Assembly: GCF_047511655.1 (NCBI RefSeq)
Contig: NC_133402.1
Coordinates: 59,400,951 to 59,464,950 of the forward strand
DNA length: 64,000 bases
Source: Castor canadensis
Taxonomy: Eukaryota > Chordata > Mammalia > Rodentia > Castoridae
Reading direction: 5' to 3'
Part shown: in pieces, positions 9,702 through 19,357 of the stretch
Layout of the letters: the number at the start of each line of letters is the position of its first letter
Numbering within the stretch: position 1 is the stretch's first letter
Program-made: the position numbers and the translations under genes
Notes under the pieces: generated by a model
Seen by the model: only the letters and a program-made list of their open reading frames with translations
What the model was told of the DNA's origin: nothing
Database searches by the model: none

Positions 9702-9906
9702 AGCCAAGTCAGGAGCCAGTGACTCATGCCTGAAATCCTAGCTACTCAGGAGGCAGAGATCAGGAGGATCAAGGTTCAAAGCCAGCCTGGGCAAACAGTT
9801 CTGAGATCCTATCTGGAAAAAACTCATCACAAAAAAAGGGCTGGTGGGGTGGCTCAAGGTGTAGGCCCTGAGTTCAAGCCCCAGTATTGGGGCGGGGGGG
9901 GGGGGG
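9702..9906 (+). mobile_element. B1-dID composite ending in a G run
   Basis: Head CAAGTCAGGAGCCAGTGACT; short dID GGCTGGTGGGGTGGCTCAAG with AGGTGTAGGCCCTGAGTTC. The usual A tail is replaced by a long G run at about 9894-9906. Confidence 0.9.
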
Positions 9907-9947
9907 AAGAGGTCAAATATAACTATAGAAAATAAGACAGTATAGCT

Positions 9948-10175
9948 ACATTTTTTTTTTTTTTGGTGGGACTAGGGTTTGAACTCAGACCTTCATGCTT
10001 GCAAAATTGGTGCTCCACCGCTTGAGCACTTGAGCCACACCTTCAGTCCATTTTGCTCTGGTTATTTTGGAGATGGAGGTCTCACGAACTATTTGCCCTG
10101 GCTGGCCTGAAACAAAGATTCTCCCGGTCTCAGCCTCCCAAGTGTAGCTGGGAGTGCAGGCATGAGTCACTGGCT
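9948..10175 (-). mobile_element. B1-dID composite
   Basis: T run, GGTGGGACTAGGGTTTGAAC, linker CCATTTTGCTCTGGTTATTT, end AGTGCAGGCATGAGTCACTG. Inverted relative to the copy 43 bp away. Confidence 0.9.
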
Positions 10176-10559
10176 AGTGTATCTACTTGAGAATACACAC
10201 ATATGTCTACAAGCTTTTTTAATTCAATACTGAGAATAACTGAGAATTATTGGACAGCCCCAAGCTTAAGCCTCATTCATCTTCTCCTCTGTCTTGACTT
10301 TTTGCTTAGGAATTCTTAGCCAGTCCTTGATGTTAAATATCACCAAACACTGACAACTTTTAAATTCCTATCTCCAGCAGGAACCTCGTTCCTAAACTTC
10401 AGACCTGTATGTTATCTGCTTGACACCTTCACTTGGTTACGTGACGACATTTCAAACTAGGCTAAAATAAAGCTATTGATAGCCTCCTGCTCTGCTCTCC
10501 CTCAAATACCATCAGAGACAAAGACAAAAATCAAACAAAAACCTGTTTATATCTCTAAA

Positions 10560-11252
10560 ACATACCAGTCTCCCAACATTCCCACTGTTCCCGACACAGC
10601 CTTAGTCAGCTATCATCAGCATTTCTTGGCTATGCTATGCTAACGCCCTCTTAGTCCCTCTCTCCACTTCAACTCTCTTTAATTTTTTTTTTTTTTTTTT
10701 GAGACAGGGTTTCACTATGTAATCCAGACTGGCCTGTGACCCTCCTGCCTCATCCTCTTGCATCTCTGCTTCAACTCTTGTGTCTCTATAATTGCCATGT
10801 GTCAGAATAACCAGAATGTCCTTGGTATAGCTTAAATGGGATCACTCCAATTCCTACTTAAAACCTCCCAAAGGCTCCCCACTGTAATGCTATCTCAGTT
10901 GCAACTCTGAACTACAAGACCCTGTGTGATGTTAACAATGACCTAAGAGACCCTGCACAATCTGCTGTTTACCTCTGAAACCGTCTTCCACTCTGCTCTT
11001 CACCAACTACTTTCTACAGACTGGATTTTGCCTTCTCTTCCTCACACATTGATACTAATTTAGGATTTTGTACTTGCTGTCTTCTAGTCTGGAACGCTCT
11101 GCCCCGGGTCTTCTAACATTCAGGTCTCAATTCAAAAGTCAACTCTCCTGAGCTTTCTGTGCTAATGACTTAGCAACCTAAGTCATTCTCTACTGCTACT
11201 TATCATTTTCATATCTGTGAGTACTCACAATTCTTATTTATTGATTTACATG
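10560..11252 (+). mobile_element. L2 LINE 3' end, long copy split by a B1
   Basis: AAAACCTCCCAAAGGCTCCC, CTACAAGACCCTGTGTGATG, CTCTGCTCTTCACC, GTCTGGAACGCTCTGCCCC and CAGGTCTCAATTCAAAAGTC follow the L2 3' ORF2/UTR order closely. A reversed B1 piece interrupts it at 10682-10770. L2 is a CR1-like LINE that died before the placental radiation, so this locus is old. Confidence 0.75.
10682..10770 (-). mobile_element. B1 fragment in L2
   Basis: T19, GAGACAGGGTTTCACTATGT, AATCCAGACTGGCCTG, CCTCCTGCCTCATC. Confidence 0.75.
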
Positions 11253-11261
11253 TCTGTTTCT

Positions 11262-11460
11262 TTTTTTTTTTATTATTATGGTACTGAGGTTTAAACTCAG
11301 GCCTTATACCTTGAGAAACTCCACCAGCCTTTTTTTGTGATGTGTTTTTTCAAGATAGGGTCTCGTGAACTATTTGCCCCAGCTGGCTTCAAACCTCAAT
11401 CCTCCTGATCTCTGCCTCCAAGAAGCTAGGATTACAGGCGTGAGCCACTGGCACCCAGCA
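11262..11460 (-). mobile_element. B1-dID composite
   Basis: GGTACTGAGGTTTAAACTCA, TTTTCAAGATAGGGTCTCGT, ATTACAGGCGTGAGCCACTG. Confidence 0.9.
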
Positions 11461-11469
11461 AGAAAGAGG

Positions 11470-11570
11470 TTTTTTTTTTTTTATTCTTTTTGGCAGCATT
11501 GGGGTATGAACTCAGGGCCTTCATGCTTGCTAGGCAGGCATTCTACCATTTGAGCCATCCACCAGCCTAA
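11470..11570 (-). mobile_element. dID SINE
   Basis: T12, GGCAGCATTGGGGTATGAAC, GCTTGCTAGGCAGGCATTCT, GAGCCATCCACCAGCC. Confidence 0.85.
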
Positions 11571-11889
11571 TGACTGTTTCTTTCACTGAAAAACAGGGAA
11601 AGTATGGAGCTCAGCTTTGAATCCATACAACATAATTATTTATAAATATTTCATTAAGAGAAATTATTTGAAAATAACACATACTTTCATACCAAAATGA
11701 ACAAATTCAGGAAGCACTTTAAAAAAAAACACCCTTATTTTGCTCAATTTATTATATGGTATGTAGCCTACTTATTACAATTAATTAAATCAAAGTTTAC
11801 CCATTCTCAAACACAGGTAGGTAGGGGTAAGACTTAACAAAATTCTTTAGACAGAGTAAAAAGGAGATGAGAGGTCAAAAAAAGCAAGT

Positions 11890-12110
11890 AGACTAGCTAC
11901 TTGGAAGGCAGAAATAGGAGCCTCACAGTTTGAGGCTCCCTAAGCAAAAATGTTAGCAAGACTCTATCTCACAGAACAAGCTGGGTGCTGCAGTCACAAA
12001 TTTAATACCAGCTACTTGGGAGGCATAGGTAGGAAGACAGAAGTCTGAGGCTGAGCCAGGCAAAAAGTGTAGGCCCTATGTGAAAAACAACTAAAGCAAA
12101 AAAAGGCTGA
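11890..12110 (+). mobile_element. Two-B1-unit part of the three-part SINE
   Basis: First B1-like unit AGCTACTTGGAAGGCAGAAA to GACTCTATCTCACAGAAC. It is joined directly to a second B1-like unit, AAGCTGGGTGCTGCAGTCAC, GGCATAGGTAGGAAGACAGA, then AACTAAAGCAAAAAAAGGCT. The dID part was cut off by the next insertion. Confidence 0.65.
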
Positions 12111-12113
12111 AGA

Positions 12114-12240
12114 TGCCAGGCACAAGTGACTCACACCTGTAATCCTAGCTACTCAAGAGGGAGAAATCAGAAGGACCACAGAGACATGGTTCAAGTGGTC
12201 CTGAGTTCAAATTCCAGTCCTACTAAAAAAAAAAAAAACA
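12114..12240 (+). mobile_element. B1-dID composite with internal deletion
   Basis: GCCAGGCACAAGTGACTCAC to AGAAGGACCACAG, then directly a short dID CATGGTTCAAGTGGTCCTGA and GAGTTCAAATTCCAGTCCTA. Confidence 0.75.
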
Positions 12241-12299
12241 ACCACACAAACAAACAAAAAAACTTTTTTATAACACATGGTCTAGCCACAGTTAGATAC

Positions 12300-12370
12300 A
12301 CACATCCTAGGGTGGCTCCAACACATGATCTTCCTGCCTCAGCCTCCTGAGTGCTGGGATTACACTTATG
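12300..12370 (-). mobile_element. B1 fragment
   Basis: ATGATCTTCCTGCCTCAGCC, TCCTGAGTGCTGGGATTACA. Confidence 0.65.
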
Positions 12371-12539
12371 TAATATGCAACAAAACAATTTATTTTTACA
12401 CATTTTATTTTTGGAAACTACACTTTTTTCAAAAAAAAAAAAAACAAAACCTGTCAATCAGAAGAGTGCCATTGTTTTCCATTTTTGCAAGCATCGTTAA
12501 TTGTCCAGCATACTAGAAGACAGCTAGATTACATGATCA

Positions 12540-12770
12540 TGTCCATTAAGAGCTCAGAAGTTTATTACTGCTGGAAAACTCTTGTTACACTTGTGAAAAA
12601 GCTCAGGGATTTCAGGGGTCCCCATCCCACACTCCGAGAATAAACCATGGTATCTGTCCATTTGTCTCTCTTTAAGTTCCGTCAAGCCCATAAGCCATGA
12701 GCCTTCTTCAACTGTGCACCCCATGAGGGAACATGGTTGACGGGCTTCATACACATATAAGAAATATAAT
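12540..12770 (-). other. Unique block with minus-strand poly(A) signal
   Basis: On the minus strand CAGTAATAAACTTC (about 12556-12569) supplies AATAAA. The block upstream on that strand is repeat-free. A 114-codon frame (12554-12898) runs through it but shares its second half with an L1 end, so I do not accept it as a gene. This could be a 3' end of the minus-strand gene or of an unrelated transcript. Confidence 0.2.
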
Positions 12771-12945
12771 GATGAAACTGTTTGCAACTGCTTTAAGTGG
12801 AGCAGGAAGAGGGTTGGGGGTAGGGAGATGGTAAGGGCAACCAAACCGACATGCAATGTAAGTCTACACAGAATTATCCATGAATCCCTCCTATACAATG
12901 ACTATACGCTAACAAAACTCAAAAAAACCCTCTGCATCTCCAATG
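12770..12945 (+). mobile_element. Rodent L1 3' terminus
   Basis: A G-rich GAGGGTTGGGGGTAGGGAG is followed by CTATACAATGACTATACGC and TAACAAAACTCAAAAAAA. The same ending, less degraded, is at 13572-13695. This G-rich tract plus 'ATATGCTAATAAAA' ending is the usual 3' end of rodent L1 copies of this type. Confidence 0.5.
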
Positions 12946-13387
12946 TCGTACACAGCATAAAATACATATCTTCTCAACAAACTTATTCCATGAATAAATA
13001 CTCAACACACTGTAATATTAAAAGTGTATATGAATGAAGTAGGTTTTCCCATGACCAATTATTTAGCTAATAGAAATGTATAAAAGAAAAACTCTTAGGA
13101 TAAACTGACAGCAATGCCAGAAGTAGAATAAAGAATACATTCAGACCTGGCATGGTGACACTAGATCAGAACTTTCCAAAGTTCAGCCCTAAGGGAACAG
13201 GGAAAAGAGATCCTAAAAAGCATCTTAAACTGTAAACAAACACCCACTGCTCCAGTCTTCTGACTAAAAGAGAATATCCACCTCTGCAGGCAAGGAGACA
13301 ATTAAAGGACTGTTTTTGAAAACTGAGAGGGAGGGGAGGTGGTGTAAGGTAGGGAGAATGCCACTGAGTGATGATTAAGAAAGAATA

Positions 13388-13456
13388 CAGGGGCTGGCTG
13401 AGTAGCTCAAGTGATACAGAAAATGTGAGGCCCTGAGTTTAAAAAAAAAAAAAAAG
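13388..13456 (+). mobile_element. dID, 3' truncated
   Basis: GGGGCTGGCTGAGTAGCTCA to GAGGCCCTGAGTTT, running straight into A15. Confidence 0.75.
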
Positions 13457-13570
13457 AAGGCTGGGCACCAGTGGCTCACACCTATAATTCTAGCTACTTG
13501 TGAGGATCATGGTTCCAAGCCAGCTTGGGCAAACAGTTTGTGAGACTCTATCTCAAAAATAACCAACACA
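13457..13570 (+). mobile_element. B1 half of a composite
   Basis: AAGGCTGGGCACCAGTGGCT to ATAACCAACACA. The dID part is missing where an L1 end begins. Confidence 0.75.
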
Positions 13571-13571
13571 G

Positions 13572-13700
13572 GGAGGGGGGAAGAGGGAGAATGATGGAGG
13601 AGATAAATCTAACTAAGATATATTGTAAGCATACATGTAAATATCACCATGTGTCCCCCTGTACAACAATTATATGCTAATAAAATTTAACAAAAAAAGA
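13572..13700 (+). mobile_element. L1 3' terminus with A-rich tail
   Basis: GGGAGGGGGGAAGAGGGAG leads into ATCACCATGTGTCCCCCTGT, ACAACAATTATATGCTAATA and an A-rich tail. Only about 130 bp of the element was copied, which is typical 5' truncation. It directly follows a B1 half (13457-13570). Confidence 0.65.
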
Positions 13701-13718
13701 AAAATACTCAACACAAAA

Positions 13719-13797
13719 AAGGCTGGCAGAGTGGCTCAAGCAGTACAGCGCCTACCTATCAAGTGTGAGGCCAAGTTCAAACCCCAGTACCACCTAG
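13719..13797 (+). mobile_element. dID SINE
   Basis: AGGCTGGCAGAGTGGCTCAA to AAGTTCAAACCCCAGTACCA. Confidence 0.85.
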
Positions 13798-13799
13798 GT

Positions 13800-14580
13800 G
13801 AGTAAATGCATCCCCGACCGTACTCATCTAAGTAAGCATCAACACGGTAGCATTACTACAGAGAGTGCGTGCGTCTGCCTCTCTTTAATCCCCTGACCCA
13901 GTATCTTGATACTCAGCCAGTATTATCTAGACTCGGTCATTGGTCAGACGTCCCAAGAAGCTCCCGGGTCTTGGCACCAAAAAAGAAAAAAAAGAAGCAA
14001 CTGTGCCAAGAAAAAGAAATCCTTCTGCAGTAGGGCCTGGAATGCGACTAGGGCCAAGCATCACACTAGGCCAGAGCATGAGGTGCTCTCAGAGATTCGA
14101 GGTTGGTGGGGAGGGCCCACACTGAGCTCCTTCAGCTGTGCTGCACTGGGGAAGCCAACAGGGCCTTCATGCACTAGAGCTCATAGCCTCATTTTCTGGG
14201 CCTCCATTCTCAACTGTAAAGTAAAGCTCTGAAATGCAAAGTCTCTGTCAGCTTGTGTACCCAGGAAAGCCTTGATCCTTCAGCAGAACAAGTCTGACAT
14301 TCCAAAAGATCTGAACTTTGACCAGTCAGTGCTCTGACAGGTCCATATCACAGTATTTAATTATTGTGAGATAATATACAAGCAAGTTAATACTGTTACC
14401 ATACTTTCTAGAGAAATAAAAAGGTAAAGTAACCTCACAAATTTCCTGTCCTCTCATAGAGAAAAAGGCATGCGAATATTTTAGAAAGTAAAAATCATTA
14501 ACAGGAATTTCTTCAGTTCCTGCTATGTCTTACAAAAGCAAGTCAGTTGTCCAGGCTTTTAGCAGTCACAATCACAGTAT
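13800..14580. other. Unique sequence, no feature identified
   Basis: No SINE, LINE or clear exon. Moderately GC-rich between 13920 and 14230. Two overlapping frames of 61 and 108 codons have no recognisable motif. Confidence 0.5.
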
Positions 14581-14586
14581 ATTTTA

Positions 14587-14676
14587 AGAGCTGGAGGTGT
14601 GGTTCAAGTGGTTCAAGGGCTTAGCAAGCATAGACCCTGAGTTCAAACCCTAGAACTGAAAAAAAAAAAAAAAAAT
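14587..14676 (+). mobile_element. dID SINE
   Basis: AGAGCTGGAGGTGTGGTTCA to GAGTTCAAACCCTAGAACTG plus A17. Confidence 0.85.
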
Positions 14677-15279
14677 TAACCAACCATAGCATATCTTCCA
14701 CTGTCACCACAACTGTAAATAGGGAACAAGACAGACATTCACTTTAGCACTCTCAGAACAAGGCTCACAGGATCATAATGCCATGGCTTAGAACATAAGG
14801 GGGTTTTGTGTGTGAGGGGTAGAGAAATTATTATGCATTATGTTCCTAAAATGAACTTAAATTTTGCCCTACTCCTAATTTTACTTATTGTGTTATCTAC
14901 TCAAAAAAACCTTGACACAAGTCCTTCAACTAAGCATATACAATGATGTTTATTACTCTCATTTGATAGTCTCATCAATTATAAAGAAAAAAATTCTATA
15001 CAAACTAAGCTAAAATCTAGCTTATGATTCTTCTATGGATGGCTGCCACTGCCTCAATTTTGCTAAACACCAACATAACATTACTAAAGATAGGACATAT
15101 ATTTTCTCTCTTGTTTAATATATCTGGCCCAGTATCTTGATAAAATGGAAGACACCCAACTCCTTGAGAATTCTTAATTTTTCAATTTCTTTCCAAGGGA
15201 TACTGCGAACATTTAGAAAACTCAGTGAGTATGTTAATGGTGCTGGTGCAGTCTGTGATCAGAAGATTTTCAAATTCTT

Positions 15280-15620
15280 TTTATCCCACCGGAAATGGCA
15301 GGACACATGGGTGTAAAGGGAGTTTATTAAAATTTAGGCATGGGAAATACAAAGGGAAGCACGGTAAGGCCAGGTGGAAGCCAGGAGCCAAGAGAGTGTA
15401 TTTCTGCTCTTCAGGTCCATTTAAAACCTACAATAACCTACGGGAAGGGAGAACCAGATGATTCTCATCCAATACTCATCCAATAATCAATGAGTGGGGA
15501 GGGGCCTGGGCGTCCCCAGCCAGGTGAGGGCAGTTCCTGGGCCAAAGCATGGTTAATCTAAGATGTAATTTTTTTTCCATGAGCCCCAAACTTTCCCTAC
15601 TTTAAAAGCCTGCCGCAGAT
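15280..15620 (-). mobile_element. Candidate solo LTR of an endogenous retrovirus-like element
   Basis: On the minus strand the segment has a polyadenylation-like TTTTAATAAACTCCC near its 3' end, followed by about 45 bases of U5-like sequence, and CCAAT-like TATTGGATGAG repeats upstream. It is unique in composition among the SINEs and interrupts unique sequence. No flanking gag, pol or env frames are seen. Ends and family are not certain; it could also be ordinary unique DNA. Confidence 0.35.
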
Positions 15621-15720
15621 TGTGATTGTAAACTCCTAAGCGAAAAACTTACAAACTGTAAATCTGTCATAAAATTTCCCCAGTCCCAAACACACACAAA
15701 CAATTCAATTAAGAGAAGTT

Positions 15721-15806
15721 TAGAGCTGGTGAAGTGGTTCAAACGGTAGAGCGCCTGCCTCCTAGGCATGAGGGCTGTGTTCAAACCCCAGTCCAAAAAA
15801 AAAAAA
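15721..15806 (+). mobile_element. dID SINE
   Basis: GAGCTGGTGAAGTGGTTCAA to TGTTCAAACCCCAGTCC plus A12. Confidence 0.85.
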
Positions 15807-15983
15807 GTTCAAGAGCAACCTCTGCTATAATCATAAAACTATAAAACATCTAGGAGAAAATCTAGGTGACTGCATTTTTTGACTATTAGTTTTTCAGACA
15901 ATACCAAAAAGCATGACTTATAAAGGAAATGGGCAAACTGGATTGTAATTACAATTCAAACCTTCTATGAAAGACACTATTAA

Positions 15984-16167
15984 GTCTCACGCCTGTAAAC
16001 CTAGCTACTCAGGAGGCAGAAATCAGGAGGCTTGCCCAGGCAACTAGTTCTTGAGACCCTATCTCAAAAAAACCCATCACAAAAAGGGACTGGAGGAGTG
16101 GCTCAAGGGGTAAGAGCACCTGCCTAGCAAGCCCAAGACCCAGTGTTCAAACCCCAGTGCCACCTTT
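15984..16167 (+). mobile_element. B1-dID composite
   Basis: TAAGTCTCACGCCTGTAAAC; linker AAAAACCCATCACAAAAAGG; box B GTGTTCAAACCCCAGTGCCA. Confidence 0.9.
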
Positions 16168-16169
16168 TC

Positions 16170-16520
16170 TTGCCTGCAGAAGTGACTTCTGGATTGGATG
16201 GGTGTTCAGAATTTCAAAGGAGTAGGATCAGAAGATCACTCATAAGAGATAAGCTCTCCAAATGGGTCCCGAGCCTGAAAATACTCACTCCAAGGAAAGG
16301 TGAACTAGAAGGCCCTAGATTTTGCCCTTCAAAATCCGGAAGCAGAATAGAGAGCAGGAATGGCCTGTTGATGATTCCATTTTTGTACCAGCTGGGAGCT
16401 GACACTCTGCAAGAGTTAGGCACTATCCTACAATATGTGGTCCATATGCTGTTTCTCTTAGATTCCAAATACTTGGGTCCAGGAACCACAAGGATGGCAC
16501 TGCTTACAGTTCCTTAGTTT
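16170..16520. other. Unique sequence with overlapping frames on both strands
   Basis: A 124-codon plus frame (16143-16517, starting in a SINE) and a 91-codon minus frame (16214-16489) overlap. Neither has a family motif, and the plus ATG belongs to a dID. It may be a relic of an unrecognised repeat. Confidence 0.35.
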
Positions 16521-16615
16521 TATTTTTCATCCGTATGACTCAAAGCATGTGTATTCTGTCTATTCTCTCTCTCTCCACTTGCACAGAGCAAACTCTTTGT
16601 CTTTCTCTCTCACGC

Positions 16616-16625
16616 TACACACACA

Positions 16626-16691
<66 letters not shown>
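16616..16691 (+). repeat. Compound (AC)n(AG)n microsatellite
   Basis: About 13 AC units pass directly into about 24 AG units. Confidence 0.95.
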
Positions 16692-16694
<3 letters not shown>

Positions 16695-16891
16695 GAAAGA
16701 GACAGTTTAAGAGTCAAAATATCATCCTCACAGTGTCAAGTCAATAGGTAATGCCTAAAAATGAAAAATCTAAAACTAACAGTACAAACCAGTTATTTTG
16801 AAAGAGGGAGGTTAAAAGAAAGAAAAGCCAACTAAATGAGTTCTAAGTGTTAGCCTTTGGAAAATGAAAAACAGAGAAAAAAACTGTAGAG

Positions 16892-17060
16892 GTGGCCACT
16901 GGTGGCTCACGCCTGTAATCCAAGCTACTCAGAAGGCAGATATCAGGAGGATCGTGGTTCAAAGCCAGCCCTGGGCAGACAGTTCGAGAGATCCTATCTT
17001 GAAGCCCTGAGTTCAAACCCCAGTACCAAAAAAAAAAGTGCCACAAAAAAAAAAAAAAAA
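16892..17060 (+). mobile_element. B1-dID composite lacking the dID head
   Basis: GGCCACTGGTGGCTCACGCC to GAGATCCTATCTTG, then directly AAGCCCTGAGTTCAAACCCC. The box A half of the dID is deleted. Confidence 0.85.
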
Positions 17061-17239
17061 GGAGAAACAAACAAATACTCTTTTTCCTAACACAAACCAT
17101 AGAGGACTACATAACTATTTAAACTAACACATGAATAGAAGTGTCAAAAATCTAGGAATCAAGACACCTGAGTTCCAATACCAGCTCTGGCAATAACAAG
17201 CTTAAAATAACTTCAAAGTCTTCTTTAAAATTTTGAGGG

Positions 17240-17409
17240 CCAAAATGGGTGCTGGGGGCTGGCACCTGTAGTCCTAACTATTTGGGAAGCTGAGATCAGC
17301 AGGATCACAACTCAAGGCCAGCCCAGGCAAATAGGTACTCAAGATCCCATCTCCAAAATAACCAGAGCAAAAATGTACTGAGTTCAAACCCCAGTCCCAC
17401 CAAAAAAAA
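17240..17409 (+). mobile_element. B1-dID composite lacking the dID head
   Basis: GGCTGGCACCTGTAGTCCTA; linker AATAACCAGAGCAAAAATGT, then ACTGAGTTCAAACCCCAGTC. Same kind of deletion as at 16892-17060. Confidence 0.8.
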
Positions 17410-17650
17410 AGTAAACATGCAACTCCCAAATAACCCAGAATTGTACTTGTGTGCATTTATCCCAAGAAAATTTACTTTCACACAAATATGTGTATTTACA
17501 CACACAAAATGAGTGTTCACAGCTTCTTTTATAATGGCAAAAAGCTGAAAACCCAAATATCTTTCAATTTGTGAATGATTAAACAAAACTGTGGTTCATC
17601 CATAGCACAGAATACAAGTTAGCAGCAAGGAATGCACAATCATAAAAACA
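17410..17650 (+). mobile_element. Old L1/HAL1 3' fragment
   Basis: ATTTATCCCAAGAAAATTTA, TTATAATGGCAAAAAGCTGA, TTTGTGAATGATTAAACAAA and GTGGTTCATCCATAGCACAG correspond in order to the well-known L1 3' segment (ORF2 end). The copy is 10-25 percent diverged by eye and bounded by composites on both sides. Confidence 0.75.
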
Positions 17651-17656
17651 AAGTGA

Positions 17657-17862
17657 TGGTGCCAGTGGCTCACACCAGTAATCCTAGATACTTAGGAGGC
17701 CAGACTGGGGCATACATAGTTCATGAAACCCCATCTCCAACATAACCAGAACAAAATGGACTGGAGGTGTGGCTTAAGCCATAGAGTGCCTGCTTTGCAA
17801 ACTCAAAGCAAGCTCAAAGCCCTGAGTTCAAACCCCAGTCCCACAAAAAAAAAAAAAAAAGT
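17657..17862 (+). mobile_element. B1-dID composite
   Basis: GTGCCAGTGGCTCACACCAG to GAGTTCAAACCCCAGTCCCA; a short AAACTCAAAGCAAGCTCAAA duplication lies in the dID part. Confidence 0.9.
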
Positions 17863-17884
17863 AAAAAAGGAACAAGAATATCCT

Positions 17885-18028
17885 ACCTCTGCCAGACGCC
17901 AGTATCCCACCTGTAATCCTTGCTACTAAGGAGGCAGAGATCAGAAGGATCACAGTTTGACTCCAGCCCAGGCAAATAGTTCGAGAGACCCTATCTAGAA
18001 ATAAAACCCTTCACAAAAAAGGACTGCT
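17885..18028 (+). mobile_element. B1 half of a composite
   Basis: GCCAGACGCCAGTATCCCAC to CCCTTCACAAAAAAGGACTG; stops at the dID start. Confidence 0.8.
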
Positions 18029-18081
18029 ATAAAACCGCTTATATTCTTGTTCGTTACCGAGCATGTGGAGAAGCGCTTTTT

Positions 18082-18158
18082 ACTTATTTTTCGGCAACAC
18101 TGGAGTCTGAACCAAGGACCTCCCATGCCTAACACTTGAGCCACGTCCACACCCAGGC
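18082..18158 (-). mobile_element. ID/dID SINE
   Basis: GGCAACACTGGAGTCTGAAC to TTGAGCCACGTCCACACCC. Confidence 0.7.
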
Positions 18159-18290
18159 ATGGAGATTTGAAGTCACAGTTCTCCAGTCTGAAAATGAACT
18201 GTTTAATAATCTGGGCTAGTTTGCCACTTGACTATTTATTGTATGTCAAACATGACACCTGGTATCAATAAAGGAAATCTGTTTAACTGT

Positions 18291-18402
18291 TTTTTTTTTT
18301 GAGACAGCATCTCACTGTGTACCTGGACTGGCCTTGTATTCAAAATTCTCCCGTTTCCTAAGTGCTGGAACTACAGCCATGAACCACCAAACCCAGCTAG
18401 GG
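18291..18402 (-). mobile_element. B1 SINE
   Basis: TTTTTTTTTTGAGACAGCAT to ATGAACCACCAAACCCAGCT. Confidence 0.85.
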
Positions 18403-18483
18403 AATATTTTTGAAGGGCCTGATCCTTTTTAAGCACATGTATTTTACACACACACACATATATTTACTATATATGTATATCCC

Positions 18484-18682
18484 TTTTTTGGGTGTACTAG
18501 GATTTGAACTCAGGTCTCACACTTGCTAGGCAGGCCCTCTATCACCTGAGCCACACTCCACCCCTTTTTTTGTGTTAGGCATTTTCGAGATAGGGTCTTG
18601 AGAACTATTTGCCCCAAATCCTCCTGATCTCTGCCTTCTGAGTAGCTAGGATTACAGGCAGGAGTCACCAGCACCTGACAAG
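18484..18682 (-). mobile_element. B1-dID composite
   Basis: TTTTTTGGGTGTACTAGGAT, GGCATTTTCGAGATAGGGTC, GATTACAGGCAGGAGTCACC. Forms an inverted pair with the next element, about 54 bp away. Confidence 0.9.
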
Positions 18683-18735
18683 CCTTTATATATTACTGAC
18701 AATATCACTAACATTTGCTTTATAATATAATCTTG

Positions 18736-18925
18736 AGCCAGGTGCCGGTGGCTCCTGCCTATAATCCCAGTAACTCAGGAGGGAGGGACCAGGAGGATCA
18801 AGATTTAAAGCCAGTCCGGGCAAAGAGTTTTCGAGACCCTATCTCAAAAATACCCTTCACAAAAAAGGGCTGCTGGAGTGGCTCAAGGTGTAAGCCCTGA
18901 GTTTAAACCCCACTACAGAAAAATA
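18736..18925 (+). mobile_element. B1-dID composite, short dID form
   Basis: AGCCAGGTGCCGGTGGCTCC; GGCTGCTGGAGTGGCTCAAG, GTGTAAGCCCTGAGTTTAAA. Confidence 0.9.
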
Positions 18926-18953
18926 ATAATAATTCTAATAACAATATAATCTT

Positions 18954-19082
18954 GGGCTGGGGCTATAGCTCAGTGATAGAGCTTGTGTTTAGCATGCACT
19001 GGCCTCAAACCTCGATCCTCCCAATCTCTGTCAGTCTCCCAAGTAGCTAGGATTACAGGCATGAGCCACCTGCGCCAGACCC
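18954..19082. mobile_element. ID head fused to a reversed B1-like unit
   Basis: GGGCTGGGGCTATAGCTCAG to TTTAGCATGCACTGGCCT is the forward ID half. It passes without a gap into a reversed CAAACCTCGATCCTCCCAAT to CATGAGCCACC. Chimeric joint near 18998. Confidence 0.75.
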
Positions 19083-19357
19083 GTTTTTTACTTTTATAAA
19101 AGTACAATTTAGGAAATAAACTTTAATGAAATAATGTTAAAGGAAAATTAGATAAATAACATTTGTCAATCACTGATATTGTCACAGAAACAACTCAGAC
19201 TCAGGGGAAAAGGGATCCAGCACCAATTGAAGTCTCCTCAATTCAAGTCCAGTAGTCTGTGGGAAGAGGCATACTCAAAGTTCAATTCCTTAACAGTAAA
19301 GAATTGTACAGAATGCTCTCTTACAGTGGCTGGTAATGACAACAAACAGCCACTCAC

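Noticed and set aside
12554-12898. 114-codon minus-strand frame as a gene
   Set aside because: Half of it lies in an L1 3' end; no motif and no splice sites were found.
16143-16517. 124-codon plus-strand frame as a gene
   Set aside because: Its ATG is inside a dID, and the rest has no recognisable domain.
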